DNA from: Catenaria anguillulae PL171
Lineage: Eukaryota > Blastocladiomycota > Blastocladiomycetes > Blastocladiales > Catenariaceae
Direction: 5' to 3'
DNA: 51,823 bases
Assembly: GCA_002102555.1 (NCBI GenBank)
Contig: MCFL01000178.1
Coordinates: 1 to 51,823, forward strand
In this document: piece by piece, positions 42,816 through 51,823 of the stretch
How the letters are laid out: every line of letters starts with the position of its first letter
How positions within the stretch are numbered: position 1 is the first letter of the stretch
Translations under genes and position numbers: made by a program
Notes under the pieces: model-generated
Told to the model about the DNA's origin: nothing
Databases searched by the model: none
What the model saw: only the letters and a program-made list of their open reading frames with translations

Positions 42816-44939
42816 ATGACGACCACACCTGCTGCAATCGCTCCGCAAGACCTGCTCAAGTCGGTCAAGGCGGAAATCAAGGCCTGGGAACGCGAGTTCC
42901 AGCAAGAGAACGGTCGGAAGCCAACCAAGGAGGATGTGTACAAGGACACTGATATTTGTATGTCATTTCCGACTTTTTTTCTCTTTCAACGGACGTTGTC
43001 TTCACGCTTTCTACTTTATCAGTCGAACTCTACAAGCTCTTTAACAAGCTCAAGAGCGAAAGCAAACCGGCGGCAGTGAAGCAGCCCAAACCACGACCTG
43101 AAGACCGTATCGAGCCGCCGACATCAATCGATGTACCCGCGAAACGCCCTGAAGCTACACCTGCGCTTGGAACAAATGCGTCCCCAGCATCCATCGTTCA
43201 GCCAGTCCCAATCAGGCCAACCCCGAGGAACGAAGATCACCCGTCGCCGTCGCCGTTGCCCGAGGCTGAGCCAGACCAAAGTCCAGATGGAGATGCCCGT
43301 CCACAGCGACCAGGGACTGCTGGTAGCATTTCACGGGCCGAAGCATTGAAGAAGCATCAAGCGAGCCGTAAACGGCAGACGGCAAATGGTCTGTTGACAT
43401 TCTATTTACTCTTGATACTATTATCCTCCTAACTCTCATTATTGGTTGGCACACATAGTTGGCCGCGTTGTGCAATCTGGCGCCACCGGACCTTCTGCAC
43501 CTGTTCTCACTGTCGAAACATCCACCATCGACACAACCATTCCTGGTCAAGTCCCCATCCTTTCACCAACCCCTATCTTGTCGCCTTCGTCAATCAAGTC
43601 CCCAAACACTCCCATTAACATTGAAGATGACGGCATTGCTCACCCGACCACCATGCACATCATTGCTCCCGAATCTACACTGGAAGAGTCAGCAGCATTG
43701 CCGTCCCACTCGACCGAATCCAGCGGCAATGCACCCCAACTCAAACGCGACGCGTTCGGCCGCGGGACAGAGTCGCCGAGCGCAAAAGTGCAACGGCCAA
43801 CGTCGGCGTCCAGCTCGTCGAGTGGCGGAGTGGAAGTGGATACGAGCGACGGGGACGATGGAAGGTCGGACGGTATGGTTGCGTCCATCGATCACCTGAA
43901 TGACGAGGATAAGAGCGAGGCGTCGGCGGCCCCTGGAGCCGAACCAACAAGAGGGGACGAGGTCTTGAAGTCGCTGGGAGTCGAGCCGCTGGCAGTGTTA
44001 TCTTCCATTCTCAAGTACGTATCTCCATTTGGATCGCATGTCAAGTGGATGAGTCTCATGTGTTGTCTTTACCTTCCCGGTGGATTAGGCCACCAGCCGT
44101 TGGCGAGGTGCTTCGCGGCAGCGTCACACGAGTCAAGATTCCCACGCGCCCCAACGCCACGTCGTTCTACTTCAAAAACGAGGCCGACAACAATGTGATT
44201 GCATCGGCTCGCCGTGAACCGTCGCTGAAAATGAAGCCGACTTACTACTTGTTTGACCACGGACTACCGAATGACGCGGTGAAGGAGAGTTCCATTTGGC
44301 GAATCAAGTACGCCACTGGTAACCGGCTGGTTGCATGGGATTTCACCAACACTTACATTTGTATTTCTGCAGGGGCAACTTTGAAGGCTCGACATTTCGT
44401 ATCACAGACGGCCGTACAGGCGATCTCCTTGGGATTGTCCACTATGTGCGTCCGTACTTCTCGATCTGCGGTGGAAACAAGTCTCACACGCACGCACATG
44501 TGTGACTTGACAGACTTCCTCTTGCGTCCCTCGCGCCATGCTCGTTGTTGCCTCTACCCCCACCTCGGGCCCCATCACAGCCCGACAAGAAGAGCTCTTG
44601 ACCTCATCGCACTTCAATTGGCCGCCCGCATCCAACTCTGAGCTCGCCAACTCGCGCTTGCTCGTGTACCGCAACAAGCTGCCAAAGTTCAACGAAACCA
44701 TGAAAACCTTTTGCCTCAACTTCCACGGGCGTGTCACCATGCCCAGCGTAAAAAACTTTCAGCTGGCGCTCGCCGACGAGGTGGACGAGCCGGGCAGCAA
44801 AGGCACGGGCGGGATGGTCAGGCTGCAGTTTGGTAGGGTTGGGAGGGACACGTTTTCGATTGATGTGCATGATCCCATGATGGTCATGATGGGGTGGGCG
44901 GTTGCGTTGACCACCTTTGATGCGATCGAGAAGGTGTAG
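42816..44939 (+). CDS. Sld2/RECQL4-type N-terminal motif fused to a C-terminal tubby domain
   Basis: Six exons (42816-42957, 43023-43388, 43459-44014, 44089-44307, 44373-44445, 44514-44939) with GT-AG introns of 65, 70, 74, 65 and 68 nt join in consistent phases to one 593-residue protein. Residues about 8-56 (VKAEIKAWEREFQQENGRKP, TKEDVYKDTDI, FELYKLFNKLK) match the helical motif at the N-terminus of Sld2/Drc1 and RECQL4, replication-initiation factors. A disordered Pro/Ser region (about 60-350) follows. The C-terminal 240 residues are a tubby domain: PPAVGEVLRGSVTRVKIPTR, KMKPTYYLFD, GNFEGSTFRITDG, LGIVHYTSSCVPRAMLVVAS, KLPKFNETMKTFCLNFHGRV, TMPSVKNFQLAL, VRLQFGRVGRDTFSIDVHDP and ALTTFDAIEKV. 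Tubby domains bind phosphoinositides and often work in cilia. No helicase domain is present. The alternative, two adjacent genes, is opposed by the clean phases. Confidence 0.87.
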
Positions 44940-45111
44940 CGAATGGGTTTGGATTTGATCAGGATGGAATAAGGGGGATGTGGAACAGGATGAGAAATGG
45001 CCGGTTGATTGGTTGACTTTTGCTCAGTCCAGGAAAAGAAGCCGTCATTTCGTTTTGGAGGATGAGGTGGAGCATGAGGACAGGTCTATTGAGGCCATGA
45101 CGAAACATGAA

Positions 45112-45645
45112 TTACTGGGAAGGAAGCGTCGTCATGCGGACACCTGAATAAGAAAAAGAAAAAGATGTATCGTGAGTGACCGTGGCCAAGCGACCTGACA
45201 CTTGATGAAGAGGGCCAGTGCCGCTAGTTGTCGACATACCGTGCCAAGTTTTGATTTCGTCCTTGAGCACCTGGTTGACCAATCGCTGTTGTTGCAACTT
45301 GTTGGTACCGTTGAACTTTTCCGACACAATACGGAGCTCATACATGGCACCGCATCCGCCTAAGTTACGGTCAAAGGTTAGCCCGGTTCTCTCCGTATCG
45401 GGTACAGGGGGCAAGAACGCACCGGAAATGTCGGCAACGTGCAAGTCCTTGGGAGCGAATGCCTCGCGAAGCTTGAGGTACACCTTCTTCTCTTCCTCGG
45501 TGGAGAAGGCCGGCAGCGGATCGGCCGAGCTGGACATGAGACGGCCGAGAATAGAAAAGCGACTGGGGGCCACGTTTGACATGTGGGGCGAGGCCGCCCG
45601 GCGGAAAGCGAGGGTCGCAGTGCGAATGGCTGGAAGCGAATACAT
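45112..45645 (-). CDS. BOL3: mitochondrial BolA-like protein 3
   Basis: A matrix BolA protein that helps pass [4Fe-4S] clusters to client enzymes. Exons 45645-45423, 45359-45240 and 45143-45112 (introns 63 and 96 nt) give 124 residues. The start MYSLPAIRTATLAFRRAAS opens an arginine/serine presequence to about residue 38; upstream in-frame ATGs exist to 45744. The BolA fold reads EEEKKVYLKLREAFAPKDLHVADIS|GGCGAMYELRIVSEKF, NGTNKLQQQRLVNQVLKDEI and KTWHG|VRMTTLPSQ. The GCGAMYE.....F motif with its cysteine and the VNQVL..EI...HG.R tail identify BolA3. Both introns are multiples of three without a stop, so a 210-codon unspliced frame exists. Confidence 0.92.
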   Translation of the reverse strand: MYSLPAIRTATLAFRRAASPHMSNVAPSRFSILGRLMSSSADPLPAFSTEEEKKVYLKLREAFAPKDLHVADISGAFLPPVPDTERTGLTFDRNLGGCGAMYELRIVSEKFNGTNKLQQQRLVNQVLKDEIKTWHGMSTTSGTGPLHQVSGRLATVTHDTSFSFSYSGVRMTTLPSQ

Positions 45646-45910
45646 GGCCGACTGATGTGGGATATACATGGACGTTTGGTGGGCTGGGCTACCTGATAGA
45701 TATAAAGAGATGGAGAAGACTCGGATTCTCGACTCTCGATGCAAATGTGGTTGCCGGTGCTGACGCTGACTGCTGATGGAACATCACTCGAGAAGCCTTT
45801 TCTAGAAGGATCCGACGAACTGTCGAATGTCGTCAAATCAAGCTCAAGTCACCTGCCCAACTTTCGGAAAAGTGTATGGAACGGTATAGAGCAGCCAGTT
45901 AGCCAAAGCA

Positions 45911-47882
45911 ATGAAATCCAAGCAGCCCGTATCGCATCGTCAAGTGCACACCTCTTCGTCGCCGGCGGCTGCCTCCCTGCTGCCGCTCAGTCCCAACGAG
46001 CTGGCTCGGATCACAGACCTGGAGACCAAGCGAGCACGGATTGCCCGGCTGAGCGCCGTCAGATTGGCAGAGCGAGACATGGCCAAGCAGCGACGACTCA
46101 AATTTGATACTGCACGCCGTGGGAAGGAAGAGGAGACTATTCGGCTCATGTCGACGTGCATCACTGCCCGTCGCAATCCGCAACAACGATCCGGCCGCCA
46201 GCTGGTTGAGGCACATCATGTTGGCGCGACCGATGTCCAAGCTCCACTAGGATCTGCCCACCGAGTCGCCAAGGAAATCAACACCCAGAGAGTACGTGTT
46301 TCCAGCCTCGGTTCCCGCCTTGGCTCGATTGTCCTTCGCAACTAGTTGACCCTGATTGTTTCGCGATTTCGCAGGCTCGTCAACAGGTTGATCACGTCCA
46401 TTCCCAACTCCGCAGTGACCGGGTACAAACCCAGCGGGCAAAAGCCGCGGCTGTCGACGAGCTTGCCCGTCGCGCCACCCCAACGATTGATGTCGCACTA
46501 CGTGCTGCAGAAATGGATGCGGCCAAACGCGAGGCCAATGCTCGATCCATTGCCAAAGCCCGGTCACACACACCGGCACCAATCTTGATCCCCGTCGACT
46601 CGCTTCCCAACCTTCCATCTGCGGTCGACCTACGCGGGGCGCATTCTTCTGCTTCCCTTCCGACCCAATTGGCCCAGCAACCGCCTGGGATCCCGTTGTC
46701 GAGTACCAATCAACCAGGTTCCATTCCACGCTCCTTCGCGACGCACTCCCACACGGCGTTGACCGATCCGAACCTGACCTCAACATGGTTTCTTCCTCCA
46801 CACACGCGCTCAACCAATCCCAACAGCTGGAAGCATCCACAGCTGCCAAGCAGCACCTTGCACAGGACCAAGCGCGCCGTGCAGCTGCCCGCGGAGAAGC
46901 CGCCCTTGCGCGACTGCGCGCCAAGCGCGTGCATGACCAAGTTCACGCCGCACTGGAGGCAGCACGTGCACGTGATTGGGACCGTCGGAAAGTGCAATTC
47001 GCCGACTACATGACAGATCGCACGCCGGCAAAGGCACCCGTACCTGATCAGGCCAAGCTCGAACACGCATTTGTGAACCGGTTTCCCGAGGCTGCACGGC
47101 AAATGGCTCGGGAGTTGGGCGAGATTTGGGAGGACGAGCACCGTTCCGTGTCTCGGGCATTGAATCGGTCGCACATGTCGGGTTCGCGGTCACAGTCGCC
47201 GTCACGGTCACACTCTCGCTCTCGCTCACGATCGAGGACACCAAGTCGGCAAAGGCCCCAGTCAGACCCATCACATAGATATCCTCCATTGCAGCAGCCA
47301 CCGTCCTCTGCTATCCAACCTCTCGCACAATCCACCCCTGTTTCTGCTCCGAAGCGCTCAAGCTTGAAAAAGCCCGCGTCATCATATCAACAAGGTCATC
47401 ATCAGCCTAAACCCCCACTTGCATCGACTTCCCAAACTTCGAATCTGCCACCATTCAAGGAGGCCCGCCCGCGCTCCGCCCCTACACCCATACTTCCTGA
47501 TCCTATGGCCGTCCTTGCATCTACACAACCCAACTCGGCTACCACTCGGCCCCCACACCCAGTCAATCCTCACCACCTACAACCACAATCACAGTCACAC
47601 CCAGTACCTATCCAGCAACCCAAATCCTCGCCTCCTGCCACTGACGAGCTCGACTCGGTACTTCCTGTTACGTCCTCCGCATCCGACTCACTCTTTGCCG
47701 GCCTGTCGGCGCCAAGCACGGCACCGTCCGTAAGCTCATTTCTGCGAGCCCGCGGCGTGATCATGCGCAAGTCAGAGTCGCACGATTCGAACGAGTCGGG
47801 CACAACGTGGAGCACATGGGGAACGGCAACGATCGATGATATGATTGATGAGTTGGGGAGTTGGTTGAGCGATGCTGTGTGA
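45911..47882 (+). CDS. CEP295/Ana1-like centriolar protein
   Basis: Exon 1 (45911-46291) and exon 2 (from 46375, 83-nt intron, phase 0) encode about 630 residues. The N-terminus reads LSPNELARITDLETKRARIA, RLSAVRLAERDMAKQRR and, further on, GSAHRVAKE. This follows the CEP295 N-terminus, where LSPNE, a basic helix with 'VREQERDIA', and '.GHRQAKE' occur in the same order. Exon 2 continues with long charged helices (ELARRATPTIDVALRAAEMD) and a tract with EYQSTRFHSTLLRD resembling the 'TYHH' region, then AARGEAALARLRAKRVHDQV and AFVNRFPEAARQMARELGEI. An Arg/Ser-rich stretch (about 47185-47260), a Pro/Gln/Ser-rich region and a C-terminal TTWSTWGTATIDDMIDELGS follow. A frame change from 1 to 3 is needed at about 46600-46690. 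The family role is centriole-to-centrosome conversion and microtubule assembly. Homology is an inference from short blocks. Confidence 0.62.
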
Positions 47883-48123
47883 TCAAAGCGCTCTTCCGAG
47901 GCGTTTGTCTTGCTTCAATCTTTTTATTTATGCACTTGTTGGTTTATGTCACGCAAATCGTGTTGTCACGTTCATGAACGCGTCATTTGCGAACCACACG
48001 ACAGCTGAGAATCGTCTCGTTCAGCGTGTTCGATTCAGCTTTGAAAGAAAGAGCAAAAAGTACATCAAAAAAATACATGAAATCCAGACGCAAAGACACT
48101 TGCGGCACTCGAACAGCAGCGTC
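47883..48123. other. short intergenic interval
   Basis: 241 bp between the CEP295-like stop and the exchange-factor start, AT-richer than its surroundings. It should hold a terminator and a promoter; no distinct element was seen. The downstream frame is open back to 47872, so the start at 48124 is a choice based on where the conserved CH region begins. Confidence 0.45.
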
Positions 48124-51100
48124 ATGATATCCTCACTCCACCTTGGCTCGCAGACCTTCACGCTCCATCCTCAGCTTCATTCCACTTTGAACGAATGGGT
48201 TGACGCTGTCCGCCGGGTCGTGGCTCCGCCCGCGACCAAGGGATTGCATGGTTTTGATTCCACGTTGCCCAAGTCTGACGTTTTGGGCGAGCTGGCGTCC
48301 GGAACACTGCTGTGTGAATTGGTGAATGTGCTCCACCCCGGGATGATTCAGCGCGTACATGGGAACAATCCGTCCGTATATGGGCAATTGGACAACTTGG
48401 GGCAGCTGATCATGTACATTCTTTGCCATTGTGTACCGTGAGGCATTCTCATTCACATATTCGTTGTGTTGCATAGGTCATTCAAGTCAATGGGGATTGA
48501 ATGCTCATTCCACCCGCGCGACGTCGTGACTGGCCGATGCACTCTCGAGTTTGTTGCTGCTATCTGTCATTTGCAAAATATGCCTACTGTCACTCGCCAA
48601 CCATGCCGACGCCCCTCCGGCCTTCTCCACTGCCGAACTTCAATCCATGCACAGCTTTCACTCGAGCAATTCTTCGCTCCCAACGCCATGAAATCAAGCA
48701 GCGGTGTCGTCGGATATGTTCCCGGGCCGGACTTGAGCATCTTGAATTCGCGCATGTCATCACTCGAGGAGCAGCAGCATCGCCTCATGGAAATGATGGC
48801 GGGCGTCGAGCGCATGACGGCAATGACACAGCGGTCGCTGGACGCACTTGTTTCCGGGTTGCTTGACGCGTTTACCGACATCCAGTCGCTCCGTGTAAAC
48901 ACCATTTCAAGTCTGCAACCCGCTCCATCAGCATCGGTCGCGTTGGCGCAGGCGGCCGAAGCATTTCCCAGCAACACGGCGCTGGGATATGCATCGGCCG
49001 GGTCCATGTCTATGGCCGTGTCTGGCAACTGAACCATTGCCACAGTTCCGAAAGCGCAATCCGCCGCCAGGCGCAAGCATTCCCAGCCGGATTTGACATT
49101 CAAACGGCGCTCCCCCCAGCGCCCGACTTGCCACCGATATTCTCCGCTCTGCTCGTCATCCTGATCCAACCCGGCAATCGACCATGTCCACCCTGTCGCA
49201 CGCACCTGTCACCACGTCCCTCCTGATGCAAACCCGACCGTCAACACGTCATCGACCTTGGCAGCCCCGGGAGCCCCGGCTTCCCGCGGTACGCTACCAG
49301 CACTTTAAGGTCTATGGACACAATCCAGTACCTACCGACGACGACACGCTCCGCCCGTCACCTCGCTCGACAACCTCGACGGATGTCGTTCTGGCGCGCA
49401 ATCGGTCCTGGACGGCCGCATCTCCAAGGTTATTGGATGCCGATGACGACGAGCCCACTGCCAACCAGAGCCCGCGGAGTACAGCCGCCACAAGCGAGCA
49501 CCACGCCGGCCGTCGCCGTACCACTACGGCAGAAACCATGTCGGTGCACACGGTTGCGACAACAGTCCGGTCAGCAGATCGCAAGAGTATATCCGAGTTG
49601 CTGGCGCTCAAGCACGAGCTGAGTGCGAGGTTGCCCACGGCGGTGCTGGATGCGTGCACCACGAGGATTGATTTGCTCAGGCAGAGCGCTATTTACGAGT
49701 TGATTGAGACGGAGCGCGACTTTGTGAGGACATTTCTGTGTTGGTAGAGGTGGTGCGGCCATGGCTATTGCAGCGGGTGGCGGAGGTGGCGAGGACAAGC
49801 GAGAAGATGCTGGAGCAACAGGAGACACGGCAGGAAGGTTGGTCAAGAACGTCGAGCGATGTTTGGAACCTGGAGCAGGTGTTGGAGAATCATGTCCGGA
49901 TAATGGATTTGATGAATGAGCAGGTGGATAGGTCACCCGTGATAGAAGGGATAGAGCTGGTGGTGCAGGAAATGGTACGTATTGCACATCCCAACGTCAC
50001 CTCTCACCGACTTTGTCTTGTCCTCACTATCGCCGCTTGCACCTGACACAGGTTCCCTCCTTGACGTCCATGCTGCGTATGCCACGCACTATTCCAGCGC
50101 CATCATCCCAGTCCTCAAACTTGGGCAAATGCTCTCCATTTCGCAACAAGTCGCCCAATTGCCAGAAACCAATCGCCAATCGCTTGACTCGTTCCTCATC
50201 AAACCCATCCAGTACGCGACAATTCATACATTTCCTGATACTTCCTTCTGTACTGACCATCTGTATTCGCACCCCACAGACGCGTGTCAAAGTACCCGCT
50301 GCTCATTGGCGAAATCCGTAAACACTCGTTTGAAAACGCCCCGAATTACAAACTTCTCGAATCTGCACTCACGTCCACCCAGCGGCTCCTCGAGCAAGTC
50401 AACGCAACTCTGCGCCACCCGGCAAGCCACCTCGGCCAACTTGCCGTGTTTTCGAAAACCATCTCTGGCTTCCACGGGCTCGACCTGTCGCCCGACTGCG
50501 AGTTTATTCGCGAGGGCACGCATGGCGGTGGACAGCGTCGTCGAGCAAGCTCGTGCCCGTGCACTGGATCCTGTTTGGCGAACTGCTGCTTGTGTGCAAG
50601 CCAGCAGTGCCGGTCGTTACGGAAAAAGTATGACATACTCGCGAGTTTGGTGCCTGTCAAGCTGGTCGTGGTGCCAACAGGAGCCATTGCGGGCATCCGA
50701 ACGTGTTTCCAGTCGACTTGTTGCCTGTGGGCGACGAGCACGATGGGTTGCAGAGCCAGGGTCGTCTTCATTGGTCGCATGGGTTGGTGGGGCTGCAGCT
50801 GCTGGCGCCAGCAGTGACAAGTTGCCGGTCATGACGTTTGCGTTTGATTCGACTGACGAGCGCGGCGCGTGGATTCGGCGTTGGAGAAGGCAGCGAGTGT
50901 GGAGATTGCAAAGGGGAAGGGAAGTGGGAGGCCGTTGGTTCGCAAGCGATCGAAAAAGTCGAGTTGGATTGGAGCGGTGGCAGGAAGGCGTATCCCTGGC
51001 CAAATTTTGCAGCACATGCAGGTTACCAAAGTCCGTAGCATTCTTGCTGATCTCTGCACAGAATCGCACTCAAGTTATGGGACTGATGTCTTGTGGCCAA

Positions 51101-51823
51101 CTTGACAGATTCGCCTCACGACCTTCCCGACAACTGCAGCTGTTTCCGCACTCTCGACTCGCACACGCCCACCACCAATACGAACTGGGCTTTTCCAAAG
51201 CGACCTACTTGCGCGTCGTCAACCAAGATCGCGACGACCTTTGGAAAGTGAGCATGAATCGCATGTGCGGCCTGGTCCCGAAATCGCTAGTGGCCAAGGT
51301 CGATACAGACAGCCGCCGATACTCGCACCTCATGCAAGCGTGCCAGTCGGACCTCGCACTCACATGGATCGATTGTCCCGGCGATGTACCGTATCGATGC
51401 GCAAGACGGCAATTGTGGGAATGAGGGTGTGTTGAGGGAGCGACATGCGCGGTCGGCGAGTTTGGGCAGTGTTGCGAGCAGGGTCAGCGAGTTGATTGGC
51501 GAGGTGGTGACTGCCGCGGGAACAGGTGGGCGGGATGCAAAGGGAGTCAAGGGCAAGGACAGAGGAGCTTCGGATCATGATTCAAGCGAGGAAAAGGTAC
51601 CGCCACGGCCCACGTCTGCATTCAGCGAACGGAGTGTGGCGGCCGGTGGAATCGCGGACATCGCCGGTCGAGTTCCAAGCAGCAAAGTTGAGCAACGGCA
51701 AGGGTCCAAGGCAAGCAGTACCGACGGGCTGGTCACGGGTCCACGGCTGGGTTGTTCCCGGACCCGGCACCGATTACGGCCAAGCATGCAGTTGTGCCTG
51801 TTGAGGGCCGGAGCGGTGGAAGC
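48124..51823 (+). CDS. Rho guanine-nucleotide exchange factor with CH, DH, PH and SH3 domains, cut by the window edge
   Basis: A Dbl-family activator of Rho/Rac/Cdc42 GTPases. Exon 1 (48124-48413) carries a calponin-homology domain (LNEWVDAVRRVV, LGELASGTLLCELVNVLHPG), continued over a 63-nt intron as IM|SFKSMGIECSFHPRDVVTG. A coiled coil follows at about 48735-48890 (LNSRMSSLEEQQHRLMEMMA). The DH domain spans about 49650-50430: AIYELIETERDFVRT, VLVEVVRPWLLQRVAEVA, LLDVHAAYATHYSSAIIPV, SLDSFLIKPIQ|RVSKYPLLIGEIRKH (the diagnostic helix). The PH region (about 50440-50920) reads WILFGELLLVCKPAV and TFAFDSTDERGAWIRALEKA. An SH3 block at about 51190-51310 reads YELGFSKATYLRVVNQDRDD, then GLVPKSLVAKVD. 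A Ser-rich frame stays open from 51387 to the edge. Several single-base frame changes are needed between 48.9 and 51.4 kb (for example a short T run at 49731-49733). It could be split into two genes near 49.03 kb. Confidence 0.72.

Noticed and set aside
45144-45422. In-frame, stopless introns of BOL3, COA5 and Twinkle considered as coding insertions
   Set aside because: Conserved family sequence joins only when they are removed. About a third of the introns here have lengths divisible by three, as expected by chance, so no special retention signal is supported.

Overview
The window looks like nuclear DNA of a flagellated, early-diverging fungus; Blastocladiomycota or a chytrid is my best guess. 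Fungal or opisthokont genes (MGM101, SGF29, SUB1, COA5/PET191, a RAD51C-type recombinase) sit beside a CEP295-like centriole protein and a tubby-domain protein, which fit an organism with basal bodies. Genes are compact, coding DNA is moderately GC-rich, and GT-AG introns are mostly 63-116 nt. No rRNA, CRISPR array, virus-like element or intact transposon was seen.

Layout. 0-5.3 kb: the 3' part of the Pol I second subunit RPA135 (+), a small unknown gene (-), SGF29 (+) and an acidic unknown protein (-). 5.3-7 kb: a tRNA-Arg(ACG) and a relic of a hAT transposase. 7-19.2 kb: DNA polymerase delta catalytic subunit (-) divergent from a REXO1-type exonuclease (+), then a TCP11/SOK1 protein (+) and a RAD51C-like gene (-). 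19.9-27.3 kb: a USP37-like deubiquitinase (+), a HAD hydrolase (-), a GDT1/TMEM165 transporter (-) and MGM101 (-). 27.3-36.9 kb is gene-poor, holding a membrane/coiled-coil protein (+), an 83-bp tandem repeat, a Twinkle-type helicase (-) and a NagD/PGP-type phosphatase (+). 36.9-51.8 kb: a 633-residue unknown (-), SUB1/PC4 (+), COA5 (-), an Sld2-motif/tubby fusion (+), mitochondrial BolA3 (-), CEP295-like (+) and a CH-DH-PH-SH3 Rho exchange factor (+) that leaves the window.

Themes. Replication, repair and mtDNA maintenance recur (POL3, RAD51C-like, MGM101, Twinkle, Sld2 motif), as do mitochondrial biogenesis genes (COA5, BOL3). Many genes lie in divergent pairs 200-700 bp apart. Operons are not expected.

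The most notable observations are: one spliced reading frame joining an N-terminal Sld2/RECQL4-type motif to a C-terminal tubby domain; a RAD51C-like protein whose Walker A lysine is threonine; a helicase-only Twinkle; and a Vav-like domain order in the last gene. A technical caution: single-base frame breaks, many explained by a homopolymer miscounted by one, cluster in RPA135 (first 1.46 kb), in the phosphatase gene and in the exchange-factor gene, while most other genes read cleanly. I regard these as probable assembly errors, not pseudogenes. Exon borders were placed by eye from GT-AG sites, phase and family conservation.
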